Source: Lucinisca nassula (taxonomy: Eukaryota; Mollusca; Bivalvia; Lucinida; Lucinidae). Taken from it: DNA of 64,000 bases. The notes beneath the pieces were generated by a model that saw only the letters and a list, made by a program, of their open reading frames with translations, did no database searches and was not told the origin of the DNA. Shown here one piece after another: positions 52,966 through 62,657 of this stretch. The translations under genes and the position numbers were made by a program. The stretch covers positions 60,782,406 to 60,846,405 of the forward strand of contig OY757010.1 in NCBI GenBank assembly GCA_963580285.1, read 5' to 3'. Within the stretch, counting starts at the first letter, position 1. Each line of letters starts with the position of its first letter.

Positions 52966-54039
52966 TCTGACATCAGAGAGCCAGATAAGCTTCTTATTTT
53001 CGTAAATTACGGATTAAAAAATGCAAAATACGAAGTGGTTGAAAATTTAAATCGTACCATTTACGGTAGACCTTTCTTAGGTTACGAAGGAGACAATGAT
53101 ATGGCGCGTATCTACGCAGTAATCCTTGCATAACGTTTCGTAACATGACCATCTACAATTGTCAGCTCAAAGACAATGAAAGGGTATGTAATTAATACCC
53201 TTCCTCTACCCGACGGCTATCCGCTGTGATTAGAAATTTATAAGAAGAAGAATCCGAAACGTGTTTTCACACCTGCAGCTGTAGTTAGTCACTTCACTGG
53301 TCTCACAAATGTTTTGCTTTTTTTCCGTGCACATAATTTCCCGCATGTACGTTTGTTGCATTAATACTTTAGCGGAAAATATGACTGTGGAAAAGGTGAA
53401 AACAGACAAGCCTGTGCAGTCTGATCTGTCTGTACACTACTTTTATGCCTCTGGTGTTTTAAAACAGCAGCAAGCTGGTTGTCTAGACTCACTAGTTAAT
53501 CTGGTCTTTTGTAAAAAAGTAACAAATTTTTGGCTGTTCGTAGACTCATTAACCTTGTTTGTTTCGACCGTAGAATGCGCCTGAATGCATACTGTTACGT
53601 TGTAAGTGAATAGGTACTTGGATCAGACTGTTCAACATCTCTCACATGAAATGACTTCCTGAAAATCTTTGAATGTGCAGTCACTGTTCACAAGGTTTCA
53701 TATCGCTTAAAAACGTGTTTCTTGCCGTTTTCCAATGCCTTTGATTATTGAATCATGATGGTTGTTTACTTCTGATACGGTTCAAGTATCTTTTCACTAA
53801 AAATATATATATTTTTGTCACAAACCGGTAAATTGACTGGCGTATTAGGTGTTAATAAAGTTTTTGCGGCATGCTATGATCGCACATCTCGGTTATAATA
53901 CCTGATTTGCACGGGATTACCAGTATTTATTCATAATTTGATGCAGCGCATGTAATGTATGTTATAATTGAAACAGTTAGAATTTATTAAATCTTTTTCT
54001 GAAGATAAAAGAAACAATTAAATAAATATGTACTATAAA
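52966..54039. other. Laminin intron, unassigned, related to 6320-6640
   Basis: No gene found; a 91-codon frame at 53309-53584 has no recognisable domain. GTTTTCACACCTGCAGCTGT AGTTAG and the GCAGTCTGATC stretch echo the left interior of the 8.36 kb element. Confidence 0.4.
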
Positions 54040-54152
54040 ATGGTTATCCTTTGGAAGCAAAGAATACACCACAGAACTGAAACGTATGAAGTGTACATGT
54101 TTTCATGGCCAGACTAGCTAGTTTCGGCCAATTAGGCCTCATCAGTGACCCA
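54040..54152. mobile_element. Copy of the GTTATCCTTTGG element
   Basis: GGTTATCCTTTGGAAGCAAA to AGGCCTCATCAGTGACCC, as at 9912-10026. Confidence 0.7.
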
Positions 54153-55261
54153 TATTCATATTTTTATCATTCCGACGCTTTTTTCCCCACAACATGGTCA
54201 TCAATGCACGGTTGTGTGCTATTACATTTTAGTTCAAACGGAACCGTTTTTTCACTCTTTATCGCTGCACAGACCGATATCTTTGTTTGCCGTGTTCTAT
54301 ACCACATTTAACCAAAATACAATTAGTAGGATCAACTTGTAATACTTTAGTTTTCATGCATATATCGATCTGTGAATCGCAGGTGGCCAGGCCAGCACGA
54401 AGTGCATGCTTATTTACAACTATTCATCTCAATTTGAAAATAGAATTATCGTCCTATCAAGCTTCTTAGATGTCTCGTCGGCGTCTTTGAACATGAAAGC
54501 AGAAAAACTGGCAGTGCGTCATAAAAGTTTCTTAGCGTCCTACGACACAGACGGTATTTTTATTCGCGTCTACGCTACTGATATCGAGTGCCCCACTCCC
54601 ACTTTCCCACTCAGAGTTCTCGGAAACGCCGAATCTGGCGTATTTTTACGCCTGTTTTTGCTTTTGTACGCGTAATATTTCCTGTCTTGGATTCTTAATT
54701 ACGCCATTTTTTTTTTCGCCTGACGCGTCCGTAATCCCGTGTAAAATGACCTCAATCAAATCAAAAGATGACAGCGGGTGTCCAATTGATCTCCAAATTT
54801 AGCTGCCGCTTTCGGATCAAAAGTTTACCGTTAATCGTCGCCGCCAGGCTTGTTCAAGCATTACCTGGCGAGGACAGTCGTCTGTATTACTCTCTCGGCC
54901 AATCAGAGCGTCACGGCTAGAAGATTGGCAGGTCAATCTTACGGTTTGCGAGATGCAGCAATCTCGTGGCTGATTAACATTAATTGACTGTTTTGTTTCC
55001 GGACAATTGGATACATAGTTGGATTATCTGTAATTTGCTTGTTGAAAAAAATGTCGGAGGCATAATTAAAGGATGCGATAATATAGTGTATAAATCATCT
55101 TTATTACGATTAAAGAAAATTATGACTCGAGCTTGTCGCATTATCAAGTTACCTTGATTAGGCCTATTTGAATGAAAGAAATTAATTATCAAGTGTTGAA
55201 CTGCCTGCTAATAGTGGCGGTCCGGAACAGACACCTGTGGCATCTGATCTGGGCCTGCACT
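54153..55261. other. Laminin intron, unassigned
   Basis: Several short frames on the + strand (60-89 codons) overlap in different phases and show no domain. No repeat identified except CTGATCTGGGCCTGCACTAT near 55239, a worn cassette arm. Confidence 0.4.
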
Positions 55262-55500
55262 ATTGTTTTTTTTTTGTCCCCACGTGGGGCTATTGTAATG
55301 GTCTTTGTCGTACGTCCGTCCGTCTGTCTTACCAGATAACTCCTAGACGGTGATAGATAGAAACTTGAAACTTTGGGAACTGACAGATCTTTGGTCTGGG
55401 GAGTGCATGACACTTTCGGAATTTTGATCACGCCCTAGGGGTGGGCCCAGGGGGGTAGGGCCAGCGGGGGTCAAAAATCAAAATTTCCAGGACATGGTCG
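55262..55500 (+). mobile_element. HINE-like head, partial
   Basis: T-run, hairpin GTCCCCACGTGGGGC, microsatellite CGTACGTCCGTCCGTCTGTC, then a unit with AGATAACTCCTAGACGGTGA. The tail is not clear. Confidence 0.5.
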
Positions 55501-55634
55501 TGTAACAAATCAAAGAATCCAAACGTTTCATATGCCATTTTATGTACTAGGATGTAGTGCATGGCCTGAACAGACTTGTCCTGTTGGTGCAGCCTGATCA
55601 GAGCCTGTACGACTGTTAACTGCTCACACTCAAT

Positions 55635-55821
55635 TTAAACCCATATCCTGATGAATAAATCAATTTACCCAGTCCACTCATGACTTTCGAAGCCTAATGT
55701 AATTTATCCATTCAAATTCACAATCTGAGTGACAGTGTAAATCCTGATTAGATGGAAGCCATCTGATCTGGATCTCCACTGCAAGAAAAGGGTTTGTCAT
55801 GTTAAGCAGAATAAGGTTCAA
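55635..55821. mobile_element. PB1 MITE, decayed
   Basis: TTAAACCCATATCCTGATGA to GTTAAGCAGAATAAGGTTCA A; cassette shortened (GATTAGATGGAAGCCATCTG ATC). Confidence 0.7.
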
Positions 55822-56349
55822 GCCCCAAAGTCTTTTGGAGTCACACTCCACAGCAGTACGAATTTAGCCATAATTGACACTAGTTTTTAGAGTCAAACTC
55901 CAACTTTTCAAAATTTGACTCCAACTTTTCAAATTTGAATCCAACTTTTTCCATGGATGGATTTTAAACTCCTGTTTTCAAAATCCTAGTGAAAACTCTG
56001 CCGCTAGCGCAAACACTGATCATAATATGTTCAGAAAGTGTAGTCTGATCTGGCTGTGTGCTGTTTGCTAAGACATCTGTCCAGAAACATATTAAGGGTG
56101 ATTCTGTTTACTGGCTAGATATGTCTTCCAAATCAGTATCAGTGAACTATTAACTAGCTTAAATTGTAATGAATCGGTAGTTAACCAGGTTCATAAAACT
56201 ACGAAACGACCTCCCGATTTGATCAGTATATTTACTGACCCATTTTTTCAGTTTACTGAAAAGGTTTTAATTTTGATAAGTAAATACGAAGTGGGGATAA
56301 AAAATTATCTGGAGCTATGGACATGAAAGTATTTAAAACAAAAAGGATG

Positions 56350-56512
56350 CTTCAGAGGGCCGTTGTCATTTTCTGGCAAAAGAATGTGCACTGTACAGTT
56401 AACCGCCTATGTATGAGCCTGCCCAGGAAAAGTATGGTTAGCTTAACCGACTGGCTTGATATGACTTAAATAGTGTTGACTGTGTCATTAAACCTCCAAA
56501 ACAAACAAAACT
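56350..56512 (+). mobile_element. S1 SINE, 5' truncated
   Basis: GCCGTTGTCATTTTCTGGCA to TCATTAAACCTCCAAAACAA. Confidence 0.77.
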
Positions 56513-56595
56513 CAAAACTAATGTGTTTAACTAATATATGTTTTAGTTATGCTAAATTAGCGTTAGAGTTCAATTCCTTTTACCTCGAAGTACCG

Positions 56596-56890
56596 GCCGC
56601 TGGCCATCGGGGCTTGAGGAAATAGATGAGCTGCATGATGCTTCCACGCAGAGCTGAAACCGACAGCACACAAGTACTGATAAACCACTTAGAGGATCTA
56701 AGCCTCCCCAGGCAAAGTGGTGCGAGTTGCACCGTCCATGCTTATAAACCCTGTTGGTTTCATTGGGCGACAGGTCTTGAGATGTCATTTCATCTCATTG
56801 TCGAGAAAAAGTCCCACAAAATTGGAAGCAACATCTCCAAAATGACCCTTACCGTGTTGACGGGGACGTTAAACCTCCTATCAAATCAAA
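56596..56890 (+). mobile_element. S2 SINE copy
   Basis: GGCCGCTGGCCATCGGGGCT to GGGGACGTTAAACCTCCTAT. Confidence 0.85.
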
Positions 56891-57332
56891 ATCAAAACCT
56901 CGAAGTACGATTTAAGGACTTTTGAGTCAACTATAACTGAGTAAACAGAGCTGCTGATAAAAATAAGAGTAACATTTTGGATGTTTTTCATCTTCTTTTA
57001 TTGCCACAAAAGTATGTTGGTTCTTTAGCAAGCCACACAGTTGGGATTCTAACAAATATCCACAACATACTTACCTTGGAGTAAATGTGAGAAAATAGCC
57101 AGCCTTTTACTACCTAGTAGTCTGCTGCTAGCTCAGAAAGAGTCAAATTTTCTTAGATTATCATCAAATTTAGCAGTAAGAGTATTGTTGGTTATGTCTG
57201 CATTGGGATTCTTTATAATGCCAAATTCATTAGAATGGTAAACATTCTGATAACAAAAATTGCCATTATAACGAGGATCCTCTGTACTCCACATTGTCTA
57301 GAGTTTTATTACACATTTGCTATTCATTTTAG
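56891..57332. other. Laminin intron before the LE6-LE7 exon
   Basis: Only a worn fragment GGGATTCTAACAAATATCCA CAACATAC (second hairpin core, one arm) near 57045; otherwise nothing. Confidence 0.4.
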
Positions 57333-57648
57333 GACGCTGTATTTGTCAAGACAACACAATGGGAGACAACTGTGAGATGTGTGCTGTTGGTTACTATGGG
57401 GATGCCAGAGATGGTACCTCAGATGACTGTATGGCCTGCCCCTGCCCCAACCAGGGCCCCTGTATACAGATCCCTGGAGGAGAGATCATCTGTACTCAGT
57501 GTGACGAGGGTTATGGAGGCAATCTGTGTGACATATGTCTTGATGGTTTCTATGGTGATCCTAAGGGTTGGTATGGCCCTGAGCGACCTTGTGAGAGGTG
57601 TATGTGTAATGAAAATATTGATCCTAATTCTGTCGGAAACTGTAATAG
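57333..57648 (+). CDS. LAMC1: Laminin gamma exon: LE6, LE7 and nidogen-binding start of LE8
   Basis: Reads RCICQDNTMGDNCEMCAVGY (LE6), then CPCPNQGPC, CTQCDEGYGGNLCDICLDGF (LE7) and CMCNENIDPNSVGNCN (start of LE8). In gamma-1 chains the LE8 loop with Asp, Asn and Val in NIDPNAV is the high-affinity nidogen site. Here the three key residues are kept and the intervening Ala is Ser, which suggests nidogen binding is preserved. Acceptor tcatttag|GA, donor AATAG|gtgagc. A degraded M7 repeat starts 14 nt after the donor. Confidence 0.96.
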
Positions 57649-57661
57649 GTGAGCAGTATTA

Positions 57662-57875
57662 AACAGTCTAACTTCAATAACATGAGATATCTTTGTGGGA
57701 TACAGATTTCCAAAAAGTCAAACTATGTTCTCCTGAATCCTGTTTGTATATCATTGTACTTTTGTAGCATGTATAAAATCTACCAATAAAATAAAAGTTT
57801 GAACCAAATACCTTAGGGACCAAATAAATTTGTTCGCAGTATGGGTAGTTGAAACTACTGAGGATTTATCATAGT
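57662..57875. mobile_element. M7 MITE remnant 14 nt after a laminin donor
   Basis: ACAGTCTAACTTCAATAACA and TAGGGACCAAATAAATTTGT TCG with AGTTGAAACTACTGAGG correspond to M7 left parts; heavily decayed. Confidence 0.5.
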
Positions 57876-57879
57876 GCCA

Positions 57880-58170
57880 GTCGACCTCAGTAGCTCAGTC
57901 AGATGCATGTCTGGTGGAAGGAGGTCAGGGGTTTGATAATTGCCAGGATCAGCAATATTCTTTCAAGGAGATTGATCATGAAATCTTTTCTACAGTCATT
58001 GTCTCCCTTCCTCTGATCTAAGAAGGGCAGTTGTCAGTTTTGTGGCAAAGGACTGTGCACTGATATATGTGTAACAGCTTATAAATAAGTCTGCCCAGGA
58101 AGTTTGGTTAGGTAAACTGTCCAGCTCGATATTATAGTTTGACTGGGCCATAAATCTCCAAAACAGATAA
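57880..58170 (+). mobile_element. S1 SINE copy, diverged
   Basis: GTCGACCTCAGTAGCTCAGT, GGGGTTTGATAATTGCCAGG, end GGCCATAAATCTCCAAAACA. Confidence 0.78.
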
Positions 58171-58172
58171 TC

Positions 58173-58555
58173 AGGCCTCATATTTTTCAGGCATTTGCAG
58201 GATTTCAGGCTTTTAGAGCTTGATTTTTTTTTTATTTCAGGCTTTTAGATTTTGATTTTTCCTCCTATATTCTGTTTAATATGACTATTTAACCTAATCC
58301 TGCTGAAAAATAAATATTTAGCCACACCTATTTTTGACAATTCACCAATCAAATTACTTGATATAATGTATTTGTTCAGTCCACATATTGCATGACAAAC
58401 AGTGTAGATCCTGATCAGATGGCTTCTTCAGAAGCCATCTGATCTGGATCTACACTGTTTGCAAAGGTAATGGTTGTCCTGTTCAGCAGGATACAGGGTT
58501 ACAGCTGAAAAATCAGGCCTTTCAGGCATGGAAAAGCTTGGTCAGTATGAGGCCT
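58173..58555. mobile_element. AGGCCTCATA element carrying a PB1, second copy
   Basis: Same plan as 17651-18000, AGGCCTCATATTTTTCAGGC to GTCAGTATGAGGCCT, with a short duplication of TTTCAGGCTTTTAG. Confidence 0.77.
58289..58502. mobile_element. PB1 MITE inside the AGGCCTCATA element
   Basis: TTTAACCTAATCCTGCTGAA to GTTCAGCAGGATACAGGGTT A, cassette 58395-58460. Confidence 0.8.
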
Positions 58556-58574
58556 GGATAATCTTACTTAAGGA

Positions 58575-58858
58575 TAAGATAAAGCTATGATGTGTCTACT
58601 CATTAGATTGCCTCTATGAGGCCATTTTAATGAGTACACACACTGTACAGGTATGTTGTGTGTGCTCATTAGAATCGCCTCAGTGAGGCCATTCTTATGA
58701 GTACACGTCATACAGTGTAATAAAAAAATCAGGAAAATCTAAAAAAATATCCAAATATATGGATATCTTAGGTGCTTGGATGAATTCTCTAGGGACACAA
58801 TATCAAGTTGGAATAAGCTTTGGTAAATGAGCCATCCATGTTTATTGAAGTTTTACTA
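58575..58858. mobile_element. M7 MITE remnant
   Basis: Two nearby decayed palindromes, CTACTCATTAGATTGCCTCT and TGCTCATTAGAATCGCCTCA, each with return arm, then GGTAAATGAGCCATCC. Confidence 0.55.
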
Positions 58859-58913
58859 TCTATAATTTGAGCCATGTCATGAGACAACCCATTTTATCCA
58901 TTTGTGAACAACA

Positions 58914-59130
58914 GGGGCCATTTGTTCAAAGTTAATGACATCGTTATTCAACATATTGTTAAAATTTTGAACAATACGAGTGGGCAGCTTTTGCATTTTG
59001 CAAATGCAAAAGCTGCTCACTTTTTTCAGCAAAAATACCAAAATTTTAGATATTGTACTTGCTAGAACAGTTAACATTTTCACCACTAAGGAGCTCATTA
59101 AGCTAATGATGCTTTGAACAACCGGCCCCA
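58914..59130. mobile_element. M8 MITE
   Basis: GGGGCCATTTGTTCAAAGTT to GCTTTGAACAACCGGCCCC; central hairpin GAGTGGGCAGCTTTTGCATT. Confidence 0.8.
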
Positions 59131-59570
59131 GATGTGCAGATATCCACACAGTGAGATCAGCAACTTGGTATGTACTGCTTCGATAGTGCAATACTTCTAG
59201 TTACTGTAAGGTTTTAAGACTTTTGCTATTCTGTGTAACTGAGCAGCCCCCATTTGTGCCTTACCTGTCCTAAACCATGAAGACAAAAGTCACTGACTTT
59301 TTTTTAGCTCACCTGTCACGTAGTGACAAGGTGAGCTTTTGGGATCACTTTTTGTCCGTCGTACGTCGTGCGTCCGTGCGTGCGTGCGTGTCCGTAAACT
59401 TTTCTTCAAACGACATCTCCTCCTTAACCACTGATCAGATTTTGACCAAACTTCACAGGAATGATCCTTAGGTGGTCCCCTTTCAAAGTTGTTCAAATGG
59501 TTCCGGTCCGTTGCACATATAGGTCACAGTAGCCAAAAAATAGATTTTTTTTCACCAAAAACTTAAAAAA

Positions 59571-62110
59571 TCTTCTTCTCTGAAACCGCAAGGCCCAGGT
59601 CTTTGATATTTGGTATGAAGCTTCATCTAGTGGACCCCTACCAAGATTGTTCAAATTATAGTGCTGGGGCCAAAAATGCCCCCGCACGGGGGCCCTTTGG
59701 TTTTACATGGGCTTATATAGGGAAAATCTTGAAAAATCTTCTTCTCTGAAACCGCAAGGCCCAGGTCTTTGATATTTGGTATGAAGCTTTATCTAGTGGA
59801 CCCCTACCAAGATTGTTCAAATTATAGTGCTGGGGCCAAAAATGCCCCCGCACGGGGGCCCTTTGGTTTTACATGGGCTTATATAGGGAAAATCCTTAAA
59901 AATCTTCTTCTCTGAAACCGCAAGGCCCAGGTCTCTGATATTTGGTATGAAGCTTTATCTAGTGGACCCCTACCAAGATTGTTCAAATTATAGTGCTGGA
60001 GCTAAAAATGCCCCCGCACGGGGGCCCTTTGATTTTACATGGGCTTATATAGGGAAAATCTTGAAAAATCTTCTTCTCTGAAACCGCAAGGCCCAGGTCT
60101 CTGATATTTGGTATGAAGCTTTATCTAGTGGACCCCTACCAAGATTTTTCAAATTATAGTGCTGGGGCCAAAAATGCCCCCGCACGGGGGCCCTTTTGTT
60201 TTACATAGGCTTATATAGGGAAAAACTTAAAAAATCTTCTTCTCTGAAACCGCAAGGCCCAGGTCTTTGATATTTGGTATGAAGCTTCATCTAGTGGACC
60301 CCTACCAAGATTGTTCAAATTATAGTGCTGGGGCCAAAAATGCCCCCGCACGGGGGCCCTTTGGTTTTACATGGGCTTATATAGGGAAAATCTTGAAAAA
60401 TCTTCTTCTCTGAAACCGCAAGGCCCAGGTCTTTGATATTTGGTATGAAGCTTTATCTAGTGGACCCCTACCAAGATTGTTCAAATTATAGTGCTGGGGC
60501 CAAAAATGCCCCCGCACGGGGGCCCTTTGGTTTTACATGGGCTTATATAGGGAAAATCCTTAAAAATCTTCTTCTCTGAAACCGCAAGGCCCAGGTCTCT
60601 GATATTTGGTATGAAGCTTTATCTAGTGGACCCCTACCAAGATTGTTCAAATTATAGTGCTGGAGCTAAAAATGCCCCCGCACGGGGGCCCTTTGATTTT
60701 ACATGGGCTTATATAGGGAAAATCTTGAAAAATCTTCTTCTCTGAAACCGCAAGGCCCAGGTCTCTGATATTTGGTATGAAGCTTTATCTAGTGGACCCC
60801 TACCAAGATTTTTCAAATTATAGTGCTGGGGCCAAAAATGCCCCCGCACGGGGGCCCTTTTGTTTTACATAGGCTTATATAGGGAAAATCTTTAAAAATC
60901 TTCTTCTCTGAAACCGCAAGGCCCAGGTCTTTGATATTTGGTATGAAGCTTCATCTAGTGGACCCCTACCAAGATTGTTCAAATTATAGTGCTGGAGCTA
61001 AAAATGCCCCCCCACACGGGGGCCCTTTGGTTTTACATGGGCTTATATAGGGAAAATCTTGAAAAATCTTCTTCTCTGAAACCGCAAGGCCTGGAGGTCT
61101 TTGATATTTGGTATGAAGCTTCATCTAGTGGACCCCTACCAAGATTGTTCAAATTATAGTGCTGGGGCCAAAAATGCTCCCACACCAGGGCCCTTTTGTT
61201 TTACATCGGCTAATAGGGAAAATCTTGAAAAATCTTCTTCTCTGAAACTGCAAGGCCCAGGTCTTTGATATTTGGTATGAAGCTTCATCTTGGGGACCTC
61301 TACCAAGATTGTTTAAATTATAGCCCTGGGGCCAAAAATGCCCCCACTCCGGGGCCCTTTGGTTTTACATAGACTTTTTTTTTTTTTTTTTTTTGGGTTT
61401 TACGGCCCTTTTAAGATTATTTCACTCATATCGAGCCGATCGTTAATCAGAGGTGGGCGAAAACCGGAGTACCCGGAGAAAAACCACCTGACCTTCCGTT
61501 GCAGAACTTGGCGTCTCACACGTGGCCCAAGCGAGGCTCGAACCTACGGCGGTGAGAGACCTAATGACTAAGAGTCAGCGCTCTTATCCACTAGGCCACG
61601 GAGGCCCGTTTTACATAGACTTATATAGGGAAAATCTTGAAAAATCTTTTTCTCTGAAACCACAAGGCTTAGGTCTTCGATATTTGTTATGAAGCTTCAT
61701 CTTGTGGACCTCTATAAAGATTGTTAAAATTATAGCCCTGAGACCAAAAATGCCCCCGCCATGTGGCCCTTTGGTTTTACATAGACTTATATAGGGAAAA
61801 TCTTTAAAAACCATCTTCTCTGAAACACAAGGCTTAGGTCTTTGATATTTGTTATGAAGCTTCAGCTAGTGGACCTCTACCAAGATTGTTCAAATTATAG
61901 CCCTGGGGCCAAAAATGCCCCCGCTCCAGGGCCCTTTGGTTTAACATAGACTTATATAGGGAAAATCTTGTTTTACATAGACTTCTATATGCAGGGTAAA
62001 CCTTTAAAATATTCTTCTCTGAAACCAGAAAGCCCAGGGCTTTCATATTCGATATGAAGCTTCATCTTGTGGACCTCTACCAAGATTGTTCAAATTATAG
62101 CCCTGGGGCC
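59571..62110 (+). repeat. 166 bp tandem array with 664 bp higher-order period
   Basis: Units start near TCTTCTTCTCTGAAACCGCA at 59571, 59737, 59903, 60069, 60235, 60401, 60567, 60733 and 60899: exact 166 bp steps. Units 1-4 and 5-8 match pairwise at diagnostic sites, giving a four-unit period. Units right of 61065 are increasingly diverged. Confidence 0.93.
61377..61608 (-). mobile_element. S4 SINE inside the 166 bp array, 14 bp target duplication
   Basis: Minus-strand S4 (T-run then GGGTTTTACGGCCCTTTTAA, to CTAGGCCACGGAGGCCCG). TTTTACATAGACTT flanks it at 61363-61376 and 61609-61622. Confidence 0.92.
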
Positions 62111-62329
62111 AAAATTGACCCTGCCCGGGGCCCACTTGTTATACATTGTATCAGGTGAGCGAACCAGGGCCCTCTGGGCCCTCTTGTTTCAGAAACTATT
62201 ATCACTGTATAAGATTTTGTACTTGCTAAAAGAGTTAACCTAATAGTAAAGCTGACAGTTCTTGGACAGCTGGGCCCTGATTCTTGCGATAAAGAGCTTT
62301 TTCAGATGTCAATGCCCATGCTTATGCTC

Positions 62330-62612
62330 TGCTGGCCTCGGTGGCCCATTCGACTGTGTCTGACTGGTGATTAGAAGGTCTCTTTGGGTCCACCAACATT
62401 CTTTCATGGAGATTGATAATAAAATAGTTTCTACGGCCATTCTCTTCCTTCCACTGATTCAAGAAAGGCAGTTGTCAGTTTCTGACAAAAGAATGTAGGT
62501 ATTTGCTTATGTATAAGTCTGCTGAGGAAGAGGGAAGTTAGGGACACTGACTGCCTCAACCTGAACTTAGTAATGATTACTGGGCTGTTAAACTGGAGAC
62601 AAACCAAGAATT
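62330..62612 (+). mobile_element. S1 SINE copy, diverged
   Basis: CTGGCCTCGGTGGCCCATTC, GGAGATTGATAATAAAATAG, end CTGGGCTGTTAAACTGGAGA; it ends about 45 nt before the exon acceptor at 62657. Confidence 0.75.
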
Positions 62613-62657
62613 CTTGCAGCTTGCAACCCTTGAGACCTTGATCTATATTTTTTCCAG

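Larger units (their letters stand above)
59300..62188 (+). mobile_element. HINE-like element, 2.9 kb, with 166 bp array
   Basis: Head TTTTTTAGCTCACCTGTCAC with GTCACGTAGTGAC hairpin, microsatellite GTGCGTCCGTGCGTGCGTGC, about 15 units of 166 bp, then CAGGTGAGC (complement of GCTCACCTG in the head), hairpin AGGGCCC-TCT-GGGCCCT and end CTCTTGTTT. It contains one S4 insertion. Confidence 0.78.

Noticed and set aside
54105..54675. Run of four plus-strand frames suggesting a small gene
   Set aside because: The first part is a mobile-element fragment, the phases are inconsistent, and no splice pattern joins them.
57372..57662. A 96-codon frame overlapping the LE6-LE7 exon, and frames at 35561-35770 and 62663-62947
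   Set aside because: They are other-phase shadows of laminin exons whose own frame shows the LE cysteine pattern.
61611..62046. Minus-strand frames at 59493-59687, 61611-61814 and 61852-62046 with similar peptides
   Set aside because: They fall in the 166 bp tandem array; the unit is open in one phase but 166 is not a multiple of three, so no continuous coding is possible.
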